A stretch of DNA of 57,333 nucleotides from Candidatus Omnitrophota bacterium (lineage in GTDB: Bacteria; Omnitrophota; Gorgyraeia; Zapsychrales; Fredricksoniimonadaceae): assembly GCA_903861305.1 (NCBI GenBank), contig CAIOTT010000045.1, forward strand, positions 1 to 57,333, in the 5' to 3' direction. Shown piece after piece: positions 10,428-18,729 of this stretch. A program made the position numbers and the translations under genes. Every line of letters starts with the position of its first letter. Position 1 is the stretch's first letter. The notes under the pieces are model-generated. The model did no database searches. It saw only the letters and a program-made list of their open reading frames with translations, and was not told the origin of the DNA.

Positions 10428-11297
10428 ATGCTGACACAAGAACTGAGAACCAAGGTTTTGGCAGCCCAGCGCCAGGAGATCACCGAGCGCATGGTTTATG
10501 TGGAGCTTGCGCGCACCGCCAGGAATAAAGCGCATGCCGACATCCTGGAAAAGATCGCGCTGGAAGAACTGGGCCATTACAATCACTTCAGGAGCATTAC
10601 GGGACAGGATGTTGGTCCGGACCGGTGGCAGGTCTTTTATTTCTCCTTCATCGGCAGGACGCTGGGGCTGAATTTCGGGCTCAAACTGATGGAGCAGGGA
10701 GAGCACCTGGCCCAGGAGATCTATGCGCATCTCAAGGCTGCCGCCCCTGACATTGAGGCTGTGATCAAGGATGAAGAGAAACATGAATTGATGCTCATTG
10801 ACCTGATCGAGGAAGATCGCCTGAAATATGTCAGTTCGGTCATCCTTGGGCTCAATGACGCGTTGATCGAACTCACCGCGACGGTGGCGGGTTTCACCCT
10901 CGCGCTGCAAAACACAAAACTCATCGGGATGCTGGGGCTCATCACCGGGATCGCGGCCGCGATGTCCATGGCCGCTTCCGAATACCTGGCGACCAAGCAT
11001 GAGGCGCAGGACAAGGATCCTTTCAAAGCATGCCTTTACACCGGCATTTCGTATATCGGCGTTGTCCTGGTGCTGGTCATGCCGTATTTATTGTTCACCA
11101 ACATCTTCCTCAGCCTTTTTCTGACTGTCCTTCTCGCGGTCATGACGATCTTCATTTTCACGTTTTACGTCTCTGTGGCGCAGGGTGAGGATTTCAAGGG
11201 CAAGTTCACCGAGATGGCGATCCTCAGCGTCACCATCACCGCGATCACGTTCCTGATAGGGATGGCAGCGAGGCATGTTTTCGGGGTCAGCGTATAA
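10428..11297 (+). CDS. Membrane-bound ferritin/VIT1 iron transporter (MbfA-like)
   Basis: A 289-residue two-part protein. The N-terminal half (about 1-140) is a ferritin-like four-helix di-iron domain with ExxH motifs (LEELGHYNHF, DEEKHELMLI). The C-terminal half (about 145-289) is a CCC1/VIT1-type transporter with around five membrane helices, starting at YVSSVILGLNDALIEL and including MSMAASEYLATKHE. The same fusion (MbfA, erythrin-VIT1) exports iron and protects against iron/peroxide stress in alphaproteobacteria. Here it ends a metabolic operon but lies in a genome with a magnetosome cluster, so a part in iron homeostasis is plausible. Import instead of export cannot be excluded from sequence. 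Confidence 0.88.
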   Translation: MLTQELRTKVLAAQRQEITERMVYVELARTARNKAHADILEKIALEELGHYNHFRSITGQDVGPDRWQVFYFSFIGRTLGLNFGLKLMEQGEHLAQEIYAHLKAAAPDIEAVIKDEEKHELMLIDLIEEDRLKYVSSVILGLNDALIELTATVAGFTLALQNTKLIGMLGLITGIAAAMSMAASEYLATKHEAQDKDPFKACLYTGISYIGVVLVLVMPYLLFTNIFLSLFLTVLLAVMTIFIFTFYVSVAQGEDFKGKFTEMAILSVTITAITFLIGMAARHVFGVSV

Positions 11298-11324
11298 CAC
11301 TAATGCGGTCGGGGAGTATCACGT

Positions 11325-11576
11325 ATGGTCCTTGAATTGTTCGGCTGGCTGGGGACGTCCCTTTTTGTCATCGCGTATTACCTGGTGTCCTGCGGAAAAA
11401 TGAAGGTCGAAGGCCGGTCCTACCAGATCATGAATCTTGCCGGGGCTGTGGCTGTCGGCGCGAGCGTCCTTCCCAAACACGCCTGGCCGGCGTTTTTTTT
11501 GGAGGTCATCTGGGGTGGTATTGCGTTCACGGCGTTGCTGAGGACAATTTCTTTGCAACAGCCCCGAGGCAAGTGA
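11325..11576 (+). CDS. Small CBU_0592-like membrane protein
   Basis: An 83-residue protein with three predicted membrane helices (GWLGTSLFVIAYYLV, YQIMNLAGAVAVGASV and FFLEVIWGGIAFTALL). The spacing and the LGT..Y..YYLVS..K pattern resemble the CBU_0592 family of small membrane proteins of unknown function. It follows the iron transporter by 27 bases; a rho-independent terminator overlaps its stop codon, so it is the last gene of the operon. No function is assigned. Confidence 0.7.
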   Translation: MVLELFGWLGTSLFVIAYYLVSCGKMKVEGRSYQIMNLAGAVAVGASVLPKHAWPAFFLEVIWGGIAFTALLRTISLQQPRGK

Positions 11577-11595
11577 ATCAGAGGCCTCGGGTTTT
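11563..11595 (+). terminator. Rho-independent terminator
   Basis: An 8-bp perfect stem, CCCGAGGC (11563-11570) with GCCTCGGG (11584-11591), encloses a 13-base loop and is followed directly by TTTT. It closes the operon that began at acnA and overlaps the end of the last gene. Confidence 0.8.
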
Positions 11596-11626
11596 AATCA
11601 TGAACCAAATAATGCCCGGCTATGCA

Positions 11627-11655
11627 TTGCTTAATTTATGCGGCGGATGTATAAT
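11627..11655 (+). promoter_or_regulatory. Promoter for the B12-sensor operon
   Basis: TTGCTT (11627-11632), a 17-base spacer and a perfect TATAAT (11650-11655) lie in the AT-rich 170-base gap after the terminator. This would start transcription near 11662, giving a leader of about 87 bases before the cobalamin-binding gene. No cobalamin-riboswitch fold was evident in that leader by eye. Confidence 0.6.
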
Positions 11656-11748
11656 ATGTTAATATTTTTATGTTTGTTCATGCGCTTCTTTTTAAAGAGT
11701 TCAGCTGATCATTATAAGTTTTATGCCATTTATGGATAAAGGAAATCA

Positions 11749-12402
11749 ATGATCTCGGAGTCACTTTATCAGGAATATCTCTCCTTTTTGCTAAAAGGGA
11801 ACAAATCAGGCTGTGCCAGGATCGTGGACGGGCTCATTGCCGATAACATTGACCTTGAGACATTGTATTTATCCCTTTTTAAAAGATCGTTGTATGAAAT
11901 AGGCGACCTGTGGGTGGCCAATAAAGTCTCTGTGGCGACGGAACACTTGTGCACGGCGATCACCGAAGCCTTGATGACCCAGGCCTATCCGCTCATATTC
12001 AGGCAGGTGCATACCGGCAAAAAAGCGGTGGTCGCGTGTGTAGCCAACGAGTATCATCAGATCGGCGGCAAGATGGTCGCTGATGTCCTTGAGCTTTATG
12101 GTTGGGACACTTATTTCCTTGGTTCTAACGTTCCTGTCGAAGGGCTTATTGCAACTATCCAGGAAAGGCATCCGCAACTGCTTTGCCTGTCGTTAAGCAT
12201 AAGTTCCAATTTTAACAGCCTGGATAAAACCATCAAGCTGGTAAGGATCAAGTGGGCTGAATTGCCGATATTCGTCGGGGGAAAGGCTTTCGAGTTTATG
12301 CCGCCGACGGTCCTTGATGCTTATAGCCATGTGAAGCTCGTCAATTCCCTGCCCGACCTGAAATTTCAACTGTTGACCTTTGGAGATGACCGTGCCCGAT
12401 AA
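11749..12402 (+). CDS. Cobalamin-binding sensor with CarH-type photoreceptor signature
   Basis: A 217-residue protein made only of the helical-bundle B12 cap domain (about 1-85) and the Rossmann B12-binding domain (about 90-210). It has W55-x9-E65-H66, the Wx9EH signature of CarH/LitR/AerR-type adenosylcobalamin photoreceptors, and the ExHxxG motif (E101, H103, G106), whose His ligates cobalt. Unlike CarH it lacks the N-terminal MerR DNA-binding domain, so output must go through a partner. The next gene overlaps it and encodes a PAS/zinc protein; corrinoid adenosyltransferase follows. Corrinoid methyltransferase shuttle proteins share the fold, but the Wx9EH signature and context favour a sensor. 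Start ATG 11749 has AAGG upstream. Confidence 0.85.
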   Translation: MISESLYQEYLSFLLKGNKSGCARIVDGLIADNIDLETLYLSLFKRSLYEIGDLWVANKVSVATEHLCTAITEALMTQAYPLIFRQVHTGKKAVVACVANEYHQIGGKMVADVLELYGWDTYFLGSNVPVEGLIATIQERHPQLLCLSLSISSNFNSLDKTIKLVRIKWAELPIFVGGKAFEFMPPTVLDAYSHVKLVNSLPDLKFQLLTFGDDRAR

Positions 12403-13027
12403 TATTGATGCGGCTTTAATGGAGTATCTGCGCTTGCACGCTTCCTTTCTTTATTTCATGCTGGATAAAGACAGCAAGATCATCGGGACCAACCAGTTCA
12501 CAGCGAAGATCATTGGCAGGGATATCGTGGGGGTGCCGTTCCAGGACCTGTTCGTTGATTTTTGTGATATGGGCGGCCCTTCGGCTTATTTCAGCGAGGA
12601 CAAGAAGGGCGGATTCTTTCCGTTGAGCGTTAACACTTCCGATGGCCTTCCCAGGACGTTCTATTTCATGTTCTTTGACCTTGGCGATGTGCGGGTTGCC
12701 TTTGGTGACCAGAACCATGAAGAGGTCGATAACCTTCAGAGGCAGTTCCTGACCCTTAACAGTGAACTTGGGAATATAACCCGTGAGCTGCAGAAAAAGA
12801 ATATGGAACTGGAAAACGCGATCAGGAAAGTAAGGACACTGGAAGGCATATTGCCGCTTTGTGCCAGTTGCAAGAAGATCCGCATTGAAGGGTCGGATCC
12901 GCGTGATCAGAAAAGCTGGTTGCGCATGGAGAACTATATCGAGGGCAAAACAGATGCCCAATTCTCGCACGGCGTTTGTCCTGAATGCCTTGAAAAGTTA
13001 TACCCGATGCCGAGACCGCAGCATTAA
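12392..13027 (+). CDS. PAS-like, coiled-coil and zinc-motif signalling protein
   Basis: About 211 residues. The N-terminal 100 residues resemble a PAS domain (FLYFMLDKDSKIIGTN). A coiled coil follows (FLTLNSELGNITRELQKKN), then a C-terminal module with four cysteines (CASCKKIR and CPECLEKLYP), probably a zinc site. That module is often found at the end of response regulators and PAS proteins, with unknown function. GGAG at 12382-12385 touches the in-frame ATG at 12386 but is spaced 6 bases from GTG 12392, so GTG is preferred. Overlap with the cobalamin sensor by 11 bases suggests coupled translation and a physical partnership: this is the likely output arm of the B12 sensor. Confidence 0.75.
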   Translation: MPDNIDAALMEYLRLHASFLYFMLDKDSKIIGTNQFTAKIIGRDIVGVPFQDLFVDFCDMGGPSAYFSEDKKGGFFPLSVNTSDGLPRTFYFMFFDLGDVRVAFGDQNHEEVDNLQRQFLTLNSELGNITRELQKKNMELENAIRKVRTLEGILPLCASCKKIRIEGSDPRDQKSWLRMENYIEGKTDAQFSHGVCPECLEKLYPMPRPQH

Positions 13028-13055
13028 CGGATCAAACCCAGGAACCGGGTGAGTC

Positions 13056-13631
13056 ATGCCTCTCACGTCAGATAAAGCTCCCAGAAAATTCAAAGGCATC
13101 AAGAAATTTGTCAAAAAAGGCCTGATCATTGTCCACACGGGCAAGGGTGAAGGGAAGTCCACCGCTGCCTTTGGGACCGTGGTACGGGCGCTGGGCTGGG
13201 GCCACAAGGTGGGGATCGTGCAGTTCATGAAGGGGCCCTGGAAGACCGGCGAAATGGAATTTCTCAAGAAACTTCCGGGCCGGTGCACGATCTTTTCCAT
13301 GGGCAAAGGGTTTACCTGGGACACCCGGGACCTTGACGAAGATGTCCGCCTGGCGCAGAAAGCCTGGAAGCAATGCTGCGCCATGATCGATGATGAGAAA
13401 TATTTCCTCGTCGTTTTCGACGAGATCAATTATGCCATGAAGTATAATTTTATCGACGTCAAGGAAGTCTTGCGCAAACTCAAGCACAAACCGCTCTTGA
13501 AACATGTGATGCTGACGGGCAACGGCGTTCCGAAGGAGATCATCAAGATCGCGGATCAGGTCACTGAAATGAGATGCATCAAACACCCTTATCAAAAGGG
13601 GATCAATGCCCAGCCGGGCATTGATTATTGA
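13056..13631 (+). CDS. cobO: Corrinoid adenosyltransferase
   Basis: A 191-residue BtuR/CobO-type ATP:cob(I)alamin adenosyltransferase with the inverted P-loop GKGEGKST and the segment VVFDEINYAMKY typical of the family. It makes adenosylcobalamin, the light-sensitive cofactor of CarH-type receptors. Its position 28 bases after the PAS/zinc gene, third in the B12-sensor operon, supports the idea that the sensor uses adenosylcobalamin and that the operon supplies it. It ends facing the minus-strand tcdA gene. Confidence 0.93.
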   Translation: MPLTSDKAPRKFKGIKKFVKKGLIIVHTGKGEGKSTAAFGTVVRALGWGHKVGIVQFMKGPWKTGEMEFLKKLPGRCTIFSMGKGFTWDTRDLDEDVRLAQKAWKQCCAMIDDEKYFLVVFDEINYAMKYNFIDVKEVLRKLKHKPLLKHVMLTGNGVPKEIIKIADQVTEMRCIKHPYQKGINAQPGIDY

Positions 13632-13658
13632 TCCTAGATAAATAATTTCCTGGGAAGT

Positions 13659-14420
13659 TCAATCACCGGCGATAAGGTCCCTGACGACGGCTGAAGCTGC
13701 CACCAGTCCGGCCACAGCGGGAATGAAAGATATCGTTCCGGGGATGTCGCGGCGGGTCGAACAGTTGCGGACACTGCTGCCTTTGGGGCAGACGCAGGAG
13801 CGTTTGCAGGAGGCGTCCTCGGTCTCAAAAGGTTCCATGAGCGGCTCTTTGGAGTAGACGACCTTGAGCCTGTCGATGCCGCGCTTGCGCAACTCAATGC
13901 GCATGACCCTGCATAAAGGGCAGACGGATGTGTCAAAAAGGTCAGCCACCTCAAAGCGGGTCGGGTCAAGTTTCTTTCCTGAACCCATGCAGCTGATGAC
14001 CGGGATGCCGAGGGCTTTGGCGCGGATGACAATGTCGATCTTTGCCGTTACGGTATCCAGCGCGTCCACGATGTAATCGTAATCCTTGCGGATGAGCTCT
14101 GCGCCGTTAGCGGGCAGGTAAAATTTTTGGTGGATCTCGACCACGATATCGGGGTTGATATCAAGGATGCGTTCCCGCATGGCCTCGACCTTTGGCCGGC
14201 CGATGGTGGCGCGTGTGGCGTGCAGCTGGCGGTTGATGTTGGTCACGCAAATAAGGTCGTCGTCGACCAGGATGATGCGCCCGATGCCGCAGCGTGCGAA
14301 AGCTTCGGCCGTGTAACTGCCGACACCGCCGATGCCGAATACGGCGACCGTGGCGCGGTACAGTTTTTCGAGCGATCTCTTGCCGATCAGGAGTTCTGTG
14401 CGTGCGAATTGTTTTTTCAT
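13659..14420 (-). CDS. tcdA: tRNA threonylcarbamoyladenosine dehydratase
   Basis: A 253-residue ThiF/E1-like protein of the TcdA (CsdL/YgdL) family, which uses ATP to cyclise t6A37 to ct6A in tRNAs reading ANN codons. The nucleotide motif GIGGVGSYTAEAFARCGIG and downstream DDD(x6)NRQ sit in the first 75 residues. The cysteine-rich segments CPLC and CKRSCVCP are also present. It is the only clearly supported minus-strand gene here, convergent with cobO and divergent from the chemosensory operon. MoeB/HesA-like proteins share the fold, but the length and the C-terminal IPGTISFIPAVAGL fit TcdA. Confidence 0.9.
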   Translation of the reverse strand: MKKQFARTELLIGKRSLEKLYRATVAVFGIGGVGSYTAEAFARCGIGRIILVDDDLICVTNINRQLHATRATIGRPKVEAMRERILDINPDIVVEIHQKFYLPANGAELIRKDYDYIVDALDTVTAKIDIVIRAKALGIPVISCMGSGKKLDPTRFEVADLFDTSVCPLCRVMRIELRKRGIDRLKVVYSKEPLMEPFETEDASCKRSCVCPKGSSVRNCSTRRDIPGTISFIPAVAGLVAASAVVRDLIAGD

Positions 14421-14509
14421 AAGTTTTGGTCCTAGAAGGATACCATATCAAGGGGATCCTGCCAGTAAAGTTTACATGCATTTTTAACGCCATAGATCAT
14501 AGAAAAGCG

Positions 14510-14542
14510 TTGTAATAGTTATATTTATGAGTATATTCATAA
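14510..14542 (+). promoter_or_regulatory. Candidate promoter with inverted repeat upstream of the chemosensory operon
   Basis: TTGTAA (14510-14515), a 16-base spacer and TATATT (14532-14537) form a plausible promoter. A 6+6 inverted repeat, TTATGA (14525-14530) and TCATAA (14537-14542), overlaps the -10 element and could be an operator. Transcription would start close to the ATG at 14546, leaving almost no leader and no Shine-Dalgarno sequence, so a leaderless start or a further upstream promoter is possible. The rest of the 125-base divergent gap shows nothing clear. Confidence 0.4.
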
Positions 14543-14545
14543 TAT

Positions 14546-15448
14546 ATGGATTTGCATAACCCCACCCCTGCAATTCTTTTCGTTGCCCTCATTTTATTAG
14601 CCGTCTGTATCGCTTTGTTCGCGCTCTTTCAAAGGGCAAAGGGCGCCGCTTCCAGTGCCGTTGAACTGGCGCGTCTCAAGGCCCTGGAGCTGGAGCGCAG
14701 CCTGGCTGACCAGAAAGTCCTCACAGAACGCCTGATCGATCTGGAGAATTTTACCGCGCTGGCAGAGTTGACGTCCGGCATTGCGCATGAGTTGAATCAG
14801 CCCTTGAACGTGACCAAGATGATCTGCCAGGGTACATTGCATGATATCCAGAAGAACCGGTTTTCCCTGGAAGACGTTAAAAGGGATATACCTGAGATCG
14901 TCAGCCAGATGAACAGGCTTGCCGACATAGTCGCCCATATGCGCGTTCTGACCCGGCCCAGGGGCAAGATGTCCCTGGAAAAGATGGATATCACGCTGCC
15001 CGTCAATAATGCCCTGCAGTTCATTACGCACCAGTACAAAAGCCACAAGATCGATGTTCAGCTGGCCCTGGCAACGGGCCTTCCGTATATTAAGGCGGAA
15101 CCTGTCCGCTTTGAACAGACCGTCCTCAATCTTCTGAATCAGTCCCGTCGCCGCATTGAATCTTCTGACAGCACGCTCAGGAAGATAACCTTAAGGACAT
15201 ATACCGCTGTCGACGGGCGCGAGGTTGTTCTGGAGGTTGCCGATAATATCCCTGTGCTTTCTTCGGAGTTGCCGGCGGGTGCCGGCGCAGATCTGTTCCT
15301 GGCAGGGTGCCAGAGGACAGTGACGGCCATGGAGGGGCGGCTCGACCTGGAGGTCAGGCCTGCCGAAGGGAAGGTTTTTAAAGTCATTTTCGCGGCTGTT
15401 GCACAACCGCCTGCCGCAGAGGCCGGGAAAAAGGAGCTGTCGCCTTGA
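14546..15448 (+). CDS. Membrane histidine kinase with degenerate ATPase domain
   Basis: 300 residues: one N-terminal membrane helix (about 9-28), a coiled coil, a HisKA domain with His81 (LTSGIAHELNQPLN) and a reduced HATPase region. The N box is recognisable (TVLNLLNQSRRRIE, lacking the usual central Asn-Ala), but the G1 box reads DNIPVLS instead of DxGxG and no G2 GxGLGL is present. ATP binding is therefore doubtful. It may be a phosphotransfer or scaffold protein whose His is phosphorylated by another kinase, such as those at 27079 and 28704, which have the same AHExNQPL H box. The following response regulator overlaps it by 4 bases. Confidence 0.82.
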   Translation: MDLHNPTPAILFVALILLAVCIALFALFQRAKGAASSAVELARLKALELERSLADQKVLTERLIDLENFTALAELTSGIAHELNQPLNVTKMICQGTLHDIQKNRFSLEDVKRDIPEIVSQMNRLADIVAHMRVLTRPRGKMSLEKMDITLPVNNALQFITHQYKSHKIDVQLALATGLPYIKAEPVRFEQTVLNLLNQSRRRIESSDSTLRKITLRTYTAVDGREVVLEVADNIPVLSSELPAGAGADLFLAGCQRTVTAMEGRLDLEVRPAEGKVFKVIFAAVAQPPAAEAGKKELSP

Positions 15449-15822
15449 GCAAGATCCTTATTGTCAACGATACCCCGATCATCAATAAACTTCTCAAGCG
15501 CGGCCTGGAATCCGCGGACTTTCTTGTCGATACGGTCATTTTAGGCCAGGAAGGTGTCGCGCAAGCCAAGGCCCAACCCTACGACATTATCCTTCTGGAT
15601 TACAATTTGCCGGACATTAACGGCGATGTGGTTTGCAAGGCGATCAAGGCGGATTCTCTCAACAAGGCCACACCGGTCTATTATATTTCTTCGCTCGACA
15701 AGGACTCCCTTGACCAGGTGATCGCCGATACCGGGGCCTCCGGATTCCTTGATATCGCTGTTGATGTAGAAGAACTGTGCGCGAAGATCAAGGTTTTGCT
15801 GGGAGGCCCGTCCCATGGGTGA
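15445..15822 (+). CDS. Response regulator, degenerate receiver
   Basis: A 125-residue single receiver domain. The phospho-acceptor Asp is present (IILLDYNLPD), but the acidic pair reads VND instead of DD and the conserved Lys position has Asp (SGFLDIA). The Mg2+ site and activation switch are thus altered, and it may signal without normal phosphorylation. TTG 15445 is used as start: AGGAG is 8 bases upstream and the codon overlaps the kinase stop (TTGA). It lies just before cheW, so it may replace CheY in this operon, which otherwise has no free-standing CheY. Confidence 0.82.
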   Translation: MSKILIVNDTPIINKLLKRGLESADFLVDTVILGQEGVAQAKAQPYDIILLDYNLPDINGDVVCKAIKADSLNKATPVYYISSLDKDSLDQVIADTGASGFLDIAVDVEELCAKIKVLLGGPSHG

Positions 15823-16318
15823 ACATCAGCGCGTGACGTTAAGGGAAGAGGATCTTTACGCCAAGGCCGAGGCCAGGGAAGATACGCTGACCCTGGTCGT
15901 GTTCAGGCTCGCCAGCGAATGGTACGGCATCAAGATCGCGGATGTGAATGAGGTCCTTAACGTTGAGAAGATCGCATTCCTTCCCTCAAGCCCTGAATAT
16001 ATCGCCGGTATATTCAACCTCAGGGGCAATATCCTTTCCGTCACAGACCTGAGAAAGGTGTTTGGCCTCCCGCACGAGGAACTGACCGCGCGTTCAAGGC
16101 TTGTCGTCATCAGTTCAGGCGCGCTTGAAACAGGGCTCCTGGTGGATGAAGTTGTGGAGCCTCTGGAGGTGCCGCTCAGCCGTATCGATCCGGCGCTGGT
16201 GACCATTGCCCCTGACAGGGCTGAATGTCTTTCCGGGACGACGCATATTGACAAGAAGTTCATCGGGATATTAAAGATCGAAATGATCCTCAGGGCTATT
16301 GAAAGGAATGCGCCATGA
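15815..16318 (+). CDS. cheW: Chemotaxis coupling protein CheW (first copy)
   Basis: A 167-residue CheW with about 25 extra N-terminal residues before the SH3-like core ([21 protein letters not shown]), including the family segment [24 protein letters not shown]. CheW links chemoreceptors to CheA at the membrane. It starts inside the preceding regulator gene with GGGAGG well placed, and overlaps the first chemoreceptor gene by 4 bases. A second CheW is encoded at 25070. Confidence 0.93.
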   Translation: MGEHQRVTLREEDLYAKAEAREDTLTLVVFRLASEWYGIKIADVNEVLNVEKIAFLPSSPEYIAGIFNLRGNILSVTDLRKVFGLPHEELTARSRLVVISSGALETGLLVDEVVEPLEVPLSRIDPALVTIAPDRAECLSGTTHIDKKFIGILKIEMILRAIERNAP

Positions 16319-17925
16319 ACTTTGTATTGACGCTGAAGAAAAAGTTGATCCTGGGGATCCTTGCGGCGTTCATCCTGATCATCATCCCTGTCGGGTATGT
16401 GATCACCTATTACAACCAGACTTTTGACAGGTTCCAGGTCCTTTCGAGCGTGCGCCTGCAGCAGGCGCAGCTTATTGCGGACACACAGCTCGCCTTCGGT
16501 TCCCAGGTCCAGGCGTGGAAGGACATCCTTGTCAGGTTCCAGGAGCCTGATGAGTTCCACAAGGCCAAGGCTGAGCTTTCGAAAGAGCAGGCGCAGGTGG
16601 CGGTCGATATCAATTTTCTCAAGAACGGGAAACTCCGGCTCGTTGATGAGAAAGATAAGGTGAAGCTGGCCCAGTTCGAGGAAAAGTTCAATGTCCTCAA
16701 GAATGAATACCAGGACGCCTTGAAGGTGCTTGAGTCAGGTTCTGTGGATGCACTGAACGCGGATGTCTTTCTCAGGGGCAGGGATAGCCATATCATTGAA
16801 TTGCTGAGCCAGATCCAGGTCGAGAATGTCAAGCAGATCCAGGCGGAATTTGATGCTGTCGAGGCGCATCAGAAAAGCGTGGAAGTCCTGGTCGTTCTGG
16901 CGCTGCTCCTTGCCTTCGGCACGGGATTCCTGCTGATCGTATGGTTCGCGGGGAGCGCGGCAAGGTCCCTGCGGCTTGTCGTCAACAGGACCAACGAGAT
17001 CGCCAAAGCATCCGGGAACCTGAATGCCACTATCCCTGTTACGAGCAACGATGAGGTAGGGGAGCTGGCCGGGGCTTTTAACCGGCTGCTGGGAGGGATC
17101 AAGGGGATCGTGATGCAGATCCATGCGGTCGGTTCGGAGATGGCTTCTTCCGCGCGGCAGATCAGCGCGGCCACGCATGAGCAGGCTGCCGGGGCTACAG
17201 AACAGGCTTCCGCGGTGAACGAGGCTTCGACCACGGTCAAGGAACTGGCCGTGACAGCAGCCCAGATCGCGCAGAACGCCGAGAGTGTGGCGGATACGGC
17301 GCAACGCACCATGGCCGGGATGCAGGAGATCAACGTGCGTGTTGACGGTACCGCGAAGAAGATCATGCTGCTGGGAGAGAAGTCGCAGGCGATCGGCAAT
17401 ATCACAAAACTTATCGATGGCATCGCGGAGCAGACCAATTTGCTTGCTCTGAACGCCGCGATCGAAGCCGCGCGGGCAGGGACGGCCGGCCGGGGGTTCG
17501 CGGTGGTGGCGCAGGAGGTCAGGAAGCTCGCGGAACGCTCTTCGGAGTCAACGGAAGAGATACGCCAGCTGATCACGGAGATACAGGTTGAGACCAACGC
17601 GACGATCATCGGGATCGAGGATTCTGTCAAATGGGTGCAGCGGGGCGTTGAAATGATCCATGAAACCGCGACGTCCGCGAAGGAGATATCGATCGCGACC
17701 CAGCAGCAGCGGACCGCTTCCGAGCAGACGGTACAGGCGATGCAGAACATCAACGCGGTGACCAAACAGTTTGCAGCGTCGACAAAACAGGCGGCCGCGG
17801 CGGCGGAAGGTTTGAGCGAACTGGCCCAGAAGCTGAAGTCATCCATTGAAGGGTTCAGGGAGGAAGACAAGGGGCCGGATGGGAAAAACATGGAAGTCCT
17901 GGCAAGGAAGGGGCGTAACGTATGA
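16315..17925 (+). CDS. Methyl-accepting chemotaxis protein 1
   Basis: A 536-residue transmembrane chemoreceptor: membrane helix 1 at about 11-30, a helical periplasmic sensor domain (about 31-185), membrane helix 2 (about 190-212), HAMP, then a long cytoplasmic signalling hairpin. The tip for CheA/CheW contact reads [21 protein letters not shown]. Glu/Gln-rich methylation regions flank it. The extracellular domain resembles a four-helix bundle sensor, ligand unknown. The gene overlaps both cheW and the following binding-protein gene by 4 bases. Confidence 0.94.
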   Translation: MNFVLTLKKKLILGILAAFILIIIPVGYVITYYNQTFDRFQVLSSVRLQQAQLIADTQLAFGSQVQAWKDILVRFQEPDEFHKAKAELSKEQAQVAVDINFLKNGKLRLVDEKDKVKLAQFEEKFNVLKNEYQDALKVLESGSVDALNADVFLRGRDSHIIELLSQIQVENVKQIQAEFDAVEAHQKSVEVLVVLALLLAFGTGFLLIVWFAGSAARSLRLVVNRTNEIAKASGNLNATIPVTSNDEVGELAGAFNRLLGGIKGIVMQIHAVGSEMASSARQISAATHEQAAGATEQASAVNEASTTVKELAVTAAQIAQNAESVADTAQRTMAGMQEINVRVDGTAKKIMLLGEKSQAIGNITKLIDGIAEQTNLLALNAAIEAARAGTAGRGFAVVAQEVRKLAERSSESTEEIRQLITEIQVETNATIIGIEDSVKWVQRGVEMIHETATSAKEISIATQQQRTASEQTVQAMQNINAVTKQFAASTKQAAAAAEGLSELAQKLKSSIEGFREEDKGPDGKNMEVLARKGRNV

Positions 17926-18728
17926 GAAGAGTTCTTGGCATCACGTTGATCCTGTGGGCGGTTTGCGGCCTTGGCGTAATGGCCGCCGCTGAAACGATCT
18001 CGTTCAGGGCAGATCCATGGATGCCTTATACCGGCGATCCCGCTTCCGATCACCCGGGGTATTGCATTGAGCTCATCAAGGCTGTTTTTGAACCTGAAGG
18101 GTATGCGGTCGATTACCAGGCCATGCCGTGGGCGCGTGATGTCCGCGATGTGCAGTCCGGCGAGATCAACGCGATCGTCGGCGCCAGTCACACCGATTGC
18201 CCCCAGTGTATTTTTCCTCAAAAACCTGTCGGGATGATCCAGAATTTCTTTTATGTGAAAAAAGGTTCTTCCTGGGTTTTCAAGGGTGTCAGTTCCCTGA
18301 AAGGATTGCGCCTGGGTGTCATTGACGGGTATTCCTATGATGACGGCGTCCTGGATGCCTATATCAAGGATGGCAAAGCCCCTGATATCCAGAAGGCGAC
18401 CGGTGATACGGCGTTGATGACGAATATCAAAAAGCTGGATGCGGGCCGGCTGGATGTTGTTGTTGAGAATAATTATGTCTTCAGCAGTGGGGTGACGGGG
18501 CTTGGCCTGCCTTCCGACGGATTCATTGTCGCCGGGCAAGCGAATGAATTTCAGGATATTTTCATTGCGTTCGCACCAGGGAAGATCAATTCAGGGGTCT
18601 ATATGAAGATATGGGACAAGGGTATCGCGAAGCTGCGCGGGTCCGGAAAGCTTGCCAGTATCCTGGCGAGGTACTCTCTTCCCGACTGGGAGCAACCTCA
18701 TCCGGCCGCCATACCACAGGGGAAATAA
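17922..18728 (+). CDS. Periplasmic solute-binding protein (SBP family 3-like)
   Basis: A 268-residue protein with a clear signal peptide ([22 protein letters not shown]) followed by a family-3 solute-binding fold: [47 protein letters not shown]. Such proteins bind amino acids or small organics. No ABC permease or ATPase is adjacent. It lies between two chemoreceptor genes, overlapping the first by 4 bases, so it probably delivers a ligand signal to a receptor rather than feeding a transporter. The CPQC motif is not a haem site because no His follows. Confidence 0.85.
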   Translation: MRRVLGITLILWAVCGLGVMAAAETISFRADPWMPYTGDPASDHPGYCIELIKAVFEPEGYAVDYQAMPWARDVRDVQSGEINAIVGASHTDCPQCIFPQKPVGMIQNFFYVKKGSSWVFKGVSSLKGLRLGVIDGYSYDDGVLDAYIKDGKAPDIQKATGDTALMTNIKKLDAGRLDVVVENNYVFSSGVTGLGLPSDGFIVAGQANEFQDIFIAFAPGKINSGVYMKIWDKGIAKLRGSGKLASILARYSLPDWEQPHPAAIPQGK

Positions 18729-18729
18729 T

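Noticed and set aside
18181..18220. CPQC in the periplasmic binding protein as a haem or magnetochrome motif
   Set aside because: The residue after the second Cys is Ile, not His, so it is not CXXCH.
16869..18539. Long minus-strand open frame (556 codons) opposite the first chemoreceptor
   Set aside because: It is antisense to a chemoreceptor and binding-protein gene with clear domain motifs; its translation is Ser/Ala/Ile-rich with no recognisable domain, as expected for a shadow frame in GC-rich DNA.
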